Assembly (NCBI GenBank): GCA_023443345.1 | Contig: JAEZUZ010000023.1 | Location: forward strand, 1-20,306 | Length of the DNA stretch: 20,306 nucleotides | Direction: 5' to 3' | Source: Bacillota bacterium | GTDB lineage: Bacteria; Bacillota; Clostridia; Peptostreptococcales; Acidaminobacteraceae | Part shown: piece by piece, positions 14,081-20,306 of the stretch | Numbering within the stretch: position 1 is the stretch's first letter | How the letters are laid out: every line of letters begins with the position of its first letter | Position numbers and translations under genes: made by a program | Notes under the pieces: generated by a model | Told to the model about the DNA's origin: nothing | The model's input: only the letters and a program-made list of their open reading frames with translations | The model's database searches: none

Positions 14081-16047
14081 CGCAAAAGAGATATTTAGAA
14101 TTAGTTGAAGAGTTATTAGAACATGAGTATAGGTATCATACATTAGATGATCCTACAATATCTGACTATCAATATGATATGTTAAAAAAAGAATTAGAGG
14201 ATATAGAAGAAAAACATCCTGAATGGGTTGTAGATTACTCACCTAGTAAAAGAGTGGGCTCAAGTACAAAAAGAGAGTTCAAAGAAGTCAATCATCTAAA
14301 TCCTCTTCTTTCTTTAGAAAATTCATACAATAAAGAGGACTTATTTAAATTTTTAGATAAAATACATTCTGAATATGGTGCCAGCTTTATAATGCAATAT
14401 AAAATAGATGGTCTGAGTGTTTCTCTTAGATATAAAGATGGTGTATTTGTCGAAGGTTCAACAAGAGGCAATGGTTATCAAGGAGAAGATATTACAGAGA
14501 ATCTAAAAACTATAAATACCATTCCATTAAAACTTTCTCAAAAAGTTGATATTACTGTAAGAGGCGAAGTTTTTATGCCTATAGCATCTTTTAAGCTTTT
14601 AAATGAAAGTATGCAAGAAAAGGGGAAAAAAATTTTTGCCAATCCAAGAAATGCTGCAGCAGGTTCTTTAAGACAACTAGATTCATCTATCACAGCACAG
14701 AGAAATTTAGATATTTATGTATTTCAAATACTATCAGAGAATAGATTGAAAACTCAATTAGAAGAAGTCAATTATCTAAAGGAATTGGGCTTTAAAGTTG
14801 CTGATACTTTTTATAGAGAAGATTATCACGATTTTTCCGAAATTTTAGACGATATCTTTAATAAAAGAAGTAAGATGACCTTTGAAATAGATGGTGCAGT
14901 TATAAAGGTAAATGAAGTTGAGTTTGAATCAAAAATAGGATATACTTCTAAATCTCCTAAGTTCCAAATTGCCTATAAATTTATGCCAAATAGTGAAATT
15001 ACAAAACTAATAGATGTAATATGGCAAGTCGGAAGAACAGGAAGAGTTACACCTACAGCAATAATGGAACCTGTGTTTGTAGGTGGATCTACTATCTCTA
15101 GAGCTACTCTTCATAATATTGATTATATTAGACAGAGAGATTTAAGAATAGGCGATAGAGTTGTTATTGAAAAAGCAGGAGATGTAATACCAAAGGTAGT
15201 TAAATCTATAGCTCAGAGCAGAGATGGAACAGAGAAGACAATTTTGGAGCCTGAATTATGCCCTGATTGTGGAAGTAAACTATTTAAGTATGAAAATATG
15301 GTAGATCTTCATTGTCTAAATATAAATTGTCCTTCAATAATAAAAAGAAAGATAATACACTTTGTATCTAAACATGCCTTTGATATTGATGATCTTGGAG
15401 AAAAGAGGATAGAGAGATTTTATCAAGAGGGATTTATCAAAAACATATCCGATATTTTTAGAATTGAAGATAAAAAAGATGAACTGCTAAATTTAGAAAA
15501 ATTTGCTCAAAAGTCAGTTGATAATCTTATCAAGAATATAAATTCATCTAAAAAAATAAAGTTAGATAGATTTATATACTCTCTTGGAATTGACAATATC
15601 GGAAGACAGGCTGCAAAAGTTCTAGCTAATAAATTTAAAGATATCGAATCTCTAATGGATGCAACTACAGAACAAATTGTAGAAATAGATGAATTTGGTC
15701 TAATTATGGCACAATCAGTTGTAGATTTCTTTAAACTTGAAGAAAATAGAAAAATGATCAGTGAATTGTTTAAACTGGGAGTCCAAGTAGAAAGTATACA
15801 AAGCATTGATAGGCATGGTATACTTTATGGGAAAACATTTGGGATTACTGGAAGTTTTCAAAATTATAAAAGAGATCAATTAAGAGAGATTATTGAGGAA
15901 AATGGTGGTATTTTTAGAAGTGATATTAGTAAAAATACTCAGTACCTTTTAGCTGGTGAGAAGGCAGGAAGTAAACTAAAAAAAGCTCAAAGTCTTGGGG
16001 TAGAAATAATTGATATCGAACAATTCTTAAAAATTTTGGGAGAATAG
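14077..16047 (+). CDS. ligA: NAD-dependent DNA ligase
   Basis: A 656-residue enzyme that seals nicks in replication and repair using NAD. Domains in order: Ia NAD/NMN-binding segment (residues 1-60, with YHTLDDPTISDYQYD); adenylation domain with the active KIDG motif (catalytic Lys109) in QYKIDGLSVSLRY and TRGNGYQGEDITEN; OB fold around WQVGRTGRVTPTA and VIEKAGDVIPKV; zinc finger with Cys395, Cys398, Cys413, Cys418; helix-hairpin-helix region; and a C-terminal BRCT domain (about 580-656, GKTFGITGSFQNYKRD). The length is normal. It starts by ATGA overlap with pcrA, with AGAGG nearby, and ends one base before degV. Confidence 0.97.
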   Translation: MTQKRYLELVEELLEHEYRYHTLDDPTISDYQYDMLKKELEDIEEKHPEWVVDYSPSKRVGSSTKREFKEVNHLNPLLSLENSYNKEDLFKFLDKIHSEYGASFIMQYKIDGLSVSLRYKDGVFVEGSTRGNGYQGEDITENLKTINTIPLKLSQKVDITVRGEVFMPIASFKLLNESMQEKGKKIFANPRNAAAGSLRQLDSSITAQRNLDIYVFQILSENRLKTQLEEVNYLKELGFKVADTFYREDYHDFSEILDDIFNKRSKMTFEIDGAVIKVNEVEFESKIGYTSKSPKFQIAYKFMPNSEITKLIDVIWQVGRTGRVTPTAIMEPVFVGGSTISRATLHNIDYIRQRDLRIGDRVVIEKAGDVIPKVVKSIAQSRDGTEKTILEPELCPDCGSKLFKYENMVDLHCLNINCPSIIKRKIIHFVSKHAFDIDDLGEKRIERFYQEGFIKNISDIFRIEDKKDELLNLEKFAQKSVDNLIKNINSSKKIKLDRFIYSLGIDNIGRQAAKVLANKFKDIESLMDATTEQIVEIDEFGLIMAQSVVDFFKLEENRKMISELFKLGVQVESIQSIDRHGILYGKTFGITGSFQNYKRDQLREIIEENGGIFRSDISKNTQYLLAGEKAGSKLKKAQSLGVEIIDIEQFLKILGE

Positions 16048-16048
16048 A

Positions 16049-16894
16049 ATGAAAAAATTGTATCTTGTAATAGATTCATGTTGTAATATAGATAGATCTT
16101 TTATAGAAGAGAGGGACTATATAAAAGTAATTGGAATGCCTGTAGACCTAGATGGTGAGAATTTTATAGATTATTTCGATCAATACATATCTAAGGAAGA
16201 ATTCTATAAGAGATTATCTCAGGGCAGTCTTTCAAAGACATCTTTAATTACCCCTTCAAGGTTTAAAGAGCTATTTGAGAGTTTATCTGATAGAGAAATT
16301 CACTATATATGTCTATCTTCAGGTATGAGCGGGACAATGGAAGCAGCCATTGCAGCAAAAAATGAGCTTAAAGATCAAAAAATCTATATTCACGATAGCA
16401 TGCTTGCCTCTGTAGGCTGTGCTTCATTAGTTAGAAGACTTGTTGAAGAGCTTGAAAAGAATTCAGAATTAGATATAGATTCCTTTGTAAAGGAAAATAG
16501 AGCTAAAGTTTGTACAGTATTATTTGTTGAAGACTTAGATTATTTAAAAAGAGGTGGTAGAATACCACCTGCACTAGCTGGAATTGCAAAGATTCTAAAT
16601 CTTAAACCAATTATGAGAGTAGATTCAGCAAATGATGGAAAGCTAGTTCCGATTACTAAGGTAAGGGGAAGAAAAAAGGCAATCCAATTTATAAAAGATG
16701 AAGTAGAAAGTAAATTCACACCTAATACAAAGTATTTATATGTGGCACACTCTGCTTCTGATGATGAGGCAAACGAGCTTGGCAAATATCTAAAAGAGAA
16801 ATACAATAGAGAAGTATTCATAAATGAAGAATCTCCTACCATAGGTTCACATGTTGGACCTGGATTTTTAATAGTTTCTTTTCTAGGTGAATGA
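16049..16894 (+). CDS. DegV family fatty acid-binding protein
   Basis: A 281-residue DegV-fold protein. Family members bind a single long-chain fatty acid; some act as FakB, presenting the acid to the kinase FakA for incorporation into phospholipid. Visible landmarks are VIDSCCNID (strand 1), GSLSKTSLITPSRF (the S-x-T-(S)-x-P substrate loop), CLSSGMSGTMEAA, IHDSMLASVG and LDYLKRGGRIPP, and the closing GSHVGPG. All the usual conserved residues are present. FakA is not in the window, so FakB function is unproven. GGGAGA lies before the ATG; the stop overlaps the next gene. Confidence 0.93.
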   Translation: MKKLYLVIDSCCNIDRSFIEERDYIKVIGMPVDLDGENFIDYFDQYISKEEFYKRLSQGSLSKTSLITPSRFKELFESLSDREIHYICLSSGMSGTMEAAIAAKNELKDQKIYIHDSMLASVGCASLVRRLVEELEKNSELDIDSFVKENRAKVCTVLFVEDLDYLKRGGRIPPALAGIAKILNLKPIMRVDSANDGKLVPITKVRGRKKAIQFIKDEVESKFTPNTKYLYVAHSASDDEANELGKYLKEKYNREVFINEESPTIGSHVGPGFLIVSFLGE

Positions 16895-17865
16895 TGAAAC
16901 AAGGAAAGTTGACACTTAAAGAATTAGACAATTTAATAAATTCATTTAAAAGTAAGAATGTTTCAACTTCAAAGGTAGGCGATGATGTAGCCTACCTTAA
17001 AAATGGCGAAAAACTTATTGTATTGACTTGTGATCCTATAAGTGCTACAGAAAAAAGCATTGGAAATCTAGCTGTAGACATAAATATGAATGATTTATTT
17101 AGTGCAGGTTCAAATCCTATTGGCATAATGGTTACATTGATATTGCCTACCAATTATGATTATTCTAGTGTAGAGAAAATAATGTCAGATATAGACAATA
17201 AGTGTCTAGAGTATGACATATCTATATTGGGTGGACATACTGAATTTAGCGATGCCGTAAACAGACCCATTGTAAACATATGTGCTGTTGGTTCAACAGA
17301 TAGAATTATAAATGACATAGAAGTTGGTTGTGATATAGTTATTACGAAATCACTTGGACTAGAAGGAACTGTCATATTTTTTGATGAACTAGAGTGCATA
17401 AGAAAAAAATTAAGTAGCTCAGAGATTAAAGAGATAGATAGCTATAGAAATTTACTTTCTATTAAGGATGAAGCAAATATTGCTAAAAAATATAGAATTT
17501 TAAAGATGCACGATATAACTGAAGGTGGATTTATAGGTGCAATGCACGAGTTATTTAATAATAGGGAATTTGGGGCTCTATTATATAAAAACCTTCCAAT
17601 AAGTGATTTGACTTTCAAAGTATGTAATATTGTTGGGGCCGATCCAAATAGACTGATATCTTCGGGTTCTTTAATAATATTTGTAGATAAAAAAGATACT
17701 AGTCAATTAATAGAGGAATTAAAAAAAAGTGGAATTAATGCTACTTTAGTTGGTGAAGTGGTCAATGAAAAAGGAATACACTTTATAGATGCAAGTGAAT
17801 TGATTTATCAGTCAGGAGATAGTTTGTATGAAGGACTTAAAGAAAATTGTAATAGCGACATCTAA
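16891..17865 (+). CDS. PurM/HypE-like (AIR synthase-related) ATP-binding protein
   Basis: A 324-residue protein of the PurM-like superfamily that includes AIR synthase, HypE, SelD and ThiL. The N-half has the ATP/Mg loop SKVGDDVAYL, then CDPISAT and the dimer-interface helix VDINMNDLFSAGSNPIGIMVT and GGHTEFSDAVNRP. The C-half has MHDITEGGFIGAMHEL, corresponding to the D-x-T-x-GG motif of HypE. It lacks the C-terminal PRIC tail that accepts the carbamoyl group in HypE, and lacks a SelD-type Cys/Sec loop, so it is neither of these in the strict sense. The start is ATG 16891 or the adjacent ATG at 16894 (AGGTGA upstream); it overlaps degV by 4 bases and rdgB by 38. Substrate unknown. Confidence 0.8.
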   Translation: MMKQGKLTLKELDNLINSFKSKNVSTSKVGDDVAYLKNGEKLIVLTCDPISATEKSIGNLAVDINMNDLFSAGSNPIGIMVTLILPTNYDYSSVEKIMSDIDNKCLEYDISILGGHTEFSDAVNRPIVNICAVGSTDRIINDIEVGCDIVITKSLGLEGTVIFFDELECIRKKLSSSEIKEIDSYRNLLSIKDEANIAKKYRILKMHDITEGGFIGAMHELFNNREFGALLYKNLPISDLTFKVCNIVGADPNRLISSGSLIIFVDKKDTSQLIEELKKSGINATLVGEVVNEKGIHFIDASELIYQSGDSLYEGLKENCNSDI

Positions 17866-18421
17866 TCAGCATAAAGTAATTGAGATTAGAGAGCTTTGTA
17901 GAAGTTGGAATGTTGAGTTTCTCTCTCTAAATGACATAGGATTAGGTGAATTAGAAATAGTTGAAGATGGATCTACATATATAGAAAATGCACAAATCAA
18001 GGCAAAAGAAGTAAAGAAATATACAGATTATCCAGTAATTGCAGATGACTCAGGTCTTTCTATAGATGCATTAAATGGTGAGCCAGGCCTTTACACAGCA
18101 AGATTTTTATCAGAACTTACCTTCAGAGAAAGAAAGGCAAAAGTTATTGAGATGCTAAAAGATAGAGAAAGAGGAGCACATTTTACCTGTGCACTTTGTT
18201 TTATAGATAGAGATATAATAAATGTTCAATCAGAAGTATATGGCACTATCTCATATGAGGATACAGGTATAAATGGATTTGGCTATGATGGAATATTTTA
18301 TTTAAAAGAGTATGATCAGACATATGCACAGATGTCACAAGAGCTTAAAAATGAAGTGTCTCACAGAGGTCGAGCAATAAGAAAAATGGAAGAAAAATTA
18401 AGAGAAATAAATTTTTTATAA
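17828..18421 (+). CDS. rdgB: XTP/dITP pyrophosphatase (HAM1/RdgB family)
   Basis: A 197-residue house-cleaning enzyme that hydrolyses dITP, XTP and dXTP to the monophosphates, keeping deaminated purines out of DNA and RNA. Motifs in order: VIATSNQHKVIEI (nucleotide-binding T-x-N-x2-K), ENAQIKAKEV (E-N-A-x2-KA), VIADDSGLSIDAL (metal-binding DDSGL), EPGLYTARF, GFGYDGIFY and SHRGRAIRKM. The length is standard. It starts 38 bases inside the previous gene, with AGGAGA nine bases before the ATG. Position after pcrA-ligA fits a DNA-maintenance operon. No terminator is seen between it and the tRNA promoter. Confidence 0.96.
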   Translation: MKDLKKIVIATSNQHKVIEIRELCRSWNVEFLSLNDIGLGELEIVEDGSTYIENAQIKAKEVKKYTDYPVIADDSGLSIDALNGEPGLYTARFLSELTFRERKAKVIEMLKDRERGAHFTCALCFIDRDIINVQSEVYGTISYEDTGINGFGYDGIFYLKEYDQTYAQMSQELKNEVSHRGRAIRKMEEKLREINFL

Positions 18422-18427
18422 AAAGTA

Positions 18428-18455
18428 TTGACATAATTATAAGTGGTGATATAAT
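18428..18455 (+). promoter_or_regulatory. Strong promoter of the tRNA cluster
   Basis: A consensus TTGACA (18428-18433) and TATAAT (18450-18455) are 16 bp apart, with an extended -10 TG at 18447-18448. Transcription should start about five bases before tRNA-Pro. Confidence 0.92.
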
Positions 18456-18466
18456 AATAAAAGTGA

Positions 18467-18540
<74 letters not shown>

Positions 18541-18553
18541 TTTTTTCTTTTAT

Positions 18554-18627
18554 GGCGGCTATCGTCAAGTGGTTAAGACACAGGATTGTGGCTCCTGTAT
18601 GCATGGGTTCGAATCCCATTAGCCGCC
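18554..18627 (+). tRNA. tRNA-His(GUG)
   Basis: 74 bases including the extra 5' G(-1) typical of tRNA-His, which pairs with C73. The anticodon arm CAGGA-TTGTGGC-TCCTG carries GTG. The T arm is ATGGG-TTCGAAT-CCCAT. The base after C73 is C but then TT, so CCA is not encoded. It is 13 bases from tRNA-Pro. Confidence 0.97.
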
Positions 18628-18761
18628 CTTACAGATGTAAAATGCAATATGGTAATGATAATCCTCTTGATAGTCATATCGGGAGGAAATTTATTATTAT
18701 GAGTATTGTATTCTAAAAAATAGAGAGAATTCTCTGATAGGGGAGTTCTACAATTAAATAT
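18628..18761 (+). other. tRNA spacer with tiny ORF and hairpin
   Basis: This 134-base spacer separates tRNA-His from tRNA-Arg. It contains GGGAGG (18681-18686) followed 12 bases later by ATG and a five-codon frame (MSIVF, stop at 18714-18716), then a 10-bp hairpin with three G-U pairs, 18726-18735 with 18740-18749, which includes the palindrome AGAGAATTCTCT. A TACAAT (18749-18754) could be a weak -10 box for tRNA-Arg, but no good -35 is visible. None of this is strong evidence for a gene. Confidence 0.35.
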
Positions 18762-18835
18762 GCACCAGTAGCTCAGCTGGATAGAGCGTCCGCCTCCTAA
18801 GCGGAAGGTCGGGGATTCGAGTTCCTTCTGGTGCG
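18762..18835 (+). tRNA. tRNA-Arg(CCU)
   Basis: 74 bases. The acceptor stem GCACCAG pairs with CTGGTGC, discriminator G. The anticodon arm TCCGC-CTCCTAA-GCGGA carries CCT. The T arm is GGGGA-TTCGAGT-TCCTT, with G-T pairs. CCA is not encoded. It is the last core feature before the accessory segment; tRNA-Arg genes are common integration sites. Confidence 0.96.
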
Positions 18836-18843
18836 TCAGTAAG

Positions 18844-18890
18844 AACACCGAAAATTATTTAAATAAATGATTTTTGGTGTTTATTTTTTT
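18844..18890 (+). terminator. Terminator of the tRNA cluster
   Basis: AACACC (18844-18849) pairs with GGTGTT (18876-18881), with further AT pairs inside (AAAAT with ATTTT), followed by TTATTTTTTT. Confidence 0.88.
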
Positions 18891-19004
18891 GCAAAAACAA
18901 AAATATACTTTTTTGAAATATTATACTTAAAGGAAAATCATTGGATCGAATAAAATTTTGTAGAGTTGAAAGAGGAAGATACTGAGACAGTCAAGAGCAT
19001 TTAA

Positions 19005-19803
19005 GATAACTTAGGCTATTTTATATCTTATGACAATTTATTTTCTACTTGGATAGAAAAGGGAAGGGAATTTAGTGTTCAAGATGTTCGTGATGCTCTT
19101 TCTGCTTTTAGTCGTTTGATTAATGAAAGACACAAAAAAGTATTTGATGGAGTATTTGATACTCTTCAAACTATATTATCAAAGTTAGGCGATAGTGCTG
19201 TTTCTACGCTTGTTGAAATAAGTAATAAAGGATTTAATTCAATGGAAAAATTGGAGCGTGGCATTATCAGACTCTCCATTGAAAAAATGAGCTGAAGCAA
19301 GAATTTGATAAGCTGTCATTGGGGCAAAAGAGGATAAAGGAAGTAGTAAAGCATATTCAAATCTGCATCAGCAAGCGAGAACATTATGAAGGTTATCGCA
19401 GAAATCCAAACGATAAAATTTACATGATGATGAATAGAAAAGATGTAGAAGTTTATCAGAAGTCTTATGAGGAAACAGATATTTTTCTTAAGCAATTTCC
19501 ATACTTGAGACATATTGTAGTAGGAGAGTTAAAAACAAAATAAAGTAAAATCTTTTCAATAAATTAAATGAGCATTCTAAAGAATTACAAGCTAAACAAG
19601 AGGAGATTATGAAGAAACATAATTCATTAGTAGCAGAGCATGATGAATTGGAACATTTGAAAGTTAATATGATTAGCTATCTTGGGAAAGCTAAAACGGA
19701 GGATGAAAAGGAATAGGTTATTAGTGCAATTAAGAAGCATAGAAGAAAAATAGATAAAACAATTGACCATAGTCATAATATAAATAGCGTTGTGGAGTTA
19801 TAG
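19005..19803 (+). pseudogene. Frameshifted remnant, C-terminal part of a relaxase-like mobilisation protein
   Basis: Three consecutive open stretches in different frames look like one broken coding region. 19005-19295 encodes NLGYFISYDNLFSTW... to ...LERGIIRLSIEKMS then stop. 19283-19543 continues with ELKQEFDKLSLGQKRIKEVV, then CISKREHYEGYRRNP and DVEVYQKSYEETDIFLKQFP. 19558-19803 gives NKLNEHSKELQAKQEEI and LVAEHDELEHLK, with an in-frame TAG at 19714. The helical second and third parts resemble the C-terminal regions of relaxases from integrative and mobilisable elements (the motif of a K-x-R-x-x-Y-x-x-Y-(R/K) helix, a Y-x-x-x-x-x-E-x-x-x-(A/F) helix, then a coiled coil). I do not recognise the first part. 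No relaxase catalytic motifs (HUH His triad) remain. CGT/CGC/CGA codons occur repeatedly here, unlike the AGA-rich core genes, suggesting transfer. The stretch 18891-19004 before it shows no gene; a related frame there is cut by TAA at 19002. Confidence 0.55.
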
Positions 19804-19839
19804 AGATACACGGAGAGCATAAAAGACAGTCTCTATTTT

Positions 19840-19864
19840 AGATGCAATTAGCATCTGATTTTTT
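19840..19864 (+). terminator. Intrinsic terminator after the remnant
   Basis: AGATGC (19840-19845) pairs with GCATCT (19851-19856) over a 5-base loop, followed by GATTTTTT. Confidence 0.75.
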
Positions 19865-19873
19865 GCTGAAAAT

Positions 19874-19904
19874 CTGGAAAAAATTGAGTAAAATATGCTA
19901 TAAT
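19874..19904 (+). promoter_or_regulatory. Extended -10 promoter of the methyltransferase gene
   Basis: TATAAT at 19899-19904 has TG at 19896-19897, an extended -10. The -35 is weak (CTGGAA at 19874-19879, 19-bp spacer). Transcription would begin about 33 bases before the start codon. Confidence 0.55.
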
Positions 19905-19944
19905 GTCTACTGAATAGATTAAAATGTGGCAAGGAGGAATAAAG

Positions 19945-20306
19945 ATGGCAGTTCTTAATGTTAATGATGTAATAAAAGAATTAGACATTTCTAGGTCATA
20001 TTTATATAAATTAATAGATAAAGAAAATATTTTTGTTCCGAGAAGTGATACAGGAAGATACTTTTGGGATGAAAACATAGTTAAAACTATAAAAAGATTT
20101 TTGCATATAGATGGTTTACAAGATAAGGATGATACAGATTTTTTAATATCTAAATTAGGATTAAAGCAGTCATTTATAAATAATAGACGATATTTAGGAA
20201 ACAAATATGCTCTTTCTGATTTTATAAGAAAAACAGTTGATGAAAATTGCAAAGGTGTAAATATTGTTATTGATATATTTAGTGGAACTGGCGCAGTTGC
20301 TAATAC
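19945..20306 (+). CDS. DNA adenine methyltransferase (D12 class) with N-terminal HTH, 5' part
   Basis: The frame opens at ATG 19945 after AAGGAGGA and stays open to the window edge, giving 120 residues. Residues 3-50 look like a MerR/excisionase-type winged helix-turn-helix: LNVNDVIKELDISRSYLYKL, then GRYFWDENIVKTIKRF. Residues 80-120 then begin a D12-class adenine-N6 methyltransferase: NNRRYLGNKYALSDFI (the R-x-x-G-(S/N)-K motif) and motif I IDIFSGTGAVAN, the AdoMet-binding loop. The catalytic DPPY motif lies outside the window. It is likely the modification enzyme of a restriction-modification system or a solitary methylase on a mobile segment. A fused HTH could add DNA specificity or autoregulation (inference). 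Confidence 0.82.
   Translation, partial: MAVLNVNDVIKELDISRSYLYKLIDKENIFVPRSDTGRYFWDENIVKTIKRFLHIDGLQDKDDTDFLISKLGLKQSFINNRRYLGNKYALSDFIRKTVDENCKGVNIVIDIFSGTGAVAN

Noticed and set aside
15507..15806. 99-codon minus-strand frame
   Set aside because: Antisense to the helix-hairpin-helix region of ligA; low-complexity Ser/Leu content.
16540..16902. 120-codon minus-strand frame
   Set aside because: Antisense shadow of degV; no motif support.
19848..20252. 134-codon open frame on the minus strand
   Set aside because: It is antisense to the methyltransferase frame, which has a promoter, SD and recognisable motifs. The antisense product shows no family pattern.

Overview
The window is AT-rich DNA from a Gram-positive (Firmicutes/Bacillota-type) anaerobe. 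Arg codons are nearly all AGA, Shine-Dalgarno sites are strong AGGAGG types, TTG starts are used, genes are packed with overlapping stops and starts, and none of the three tRNA genes encodes CCA. The gene set (paired short chromate transporters, Na/Pi cotransporter with a PhoU-like tail, a YqeB-type molybdenum-hydroxylase maturation protein, a HesB-like small protein, a thioredoxin reductase without recognisable NADPH motifs, DegV) suits a clostridial or Tissierellia/Peptoniphilaceae-like anaerobe. The genus cannot be fixed from sequence alone.

Layout. 1-185: 5' end of a helix-turn-helix/transposase-like gene on the minus strand, a near-perfect palindrome, and the promoter of a cardiolipin synthase-type gene. 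186-2775: cls followed by two coupled half-size CHR transporters. 2791-3006 (minus): a lone rpoZ with its own promoter and terminator. 3046-4435: murI, a stand-alone sigma-region-4-like protein and an MsrA-fold protein that has lost its catalytic cysteine, ending in a terminator. 4502-6325: Na/Pi cotransporter. 6348-8945: a MocA-YqeB fusion, a thioredoxin and a reductase-like flavoprotein, ending in a bidirectional terminator. 8947-9769 (minus): HesB-like protein and nitroreductase. 9832-18421: a dense eight-gene run (histidine phosphatase, CBS protein, membrane sensor-like protein, PcrA, LigA, DegV, PurM-like protein, XTP/dITP pyrophosphatase), probably one operon centred on DNA repair and nucleotide-pool cleaning. 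18428-18890: promoter, tRNA-Pro(UGG), tRNA-His(GUG), tRNA-Arg(CCU) and a terminator. 18891-20306: accessory DNA just downstream of tRNA-Arg, with a frameshifted relaxase-like remnant richer in CGN Arg codons, then the start of a DNA adenine methyltransferase that carries an N-terminal HTH domain.

The core of the window is ordinary housekeeping sequence. The parts that deserve a second look are the murI / sigma-4-like / dead-MsrA cassette, the thioredoxin with an atypical reductase, the MocA-YqeB fusion, the output-less membrane receptor inside the repair operon, and the accessory segment after tRNA-Arg that runs out of the window.
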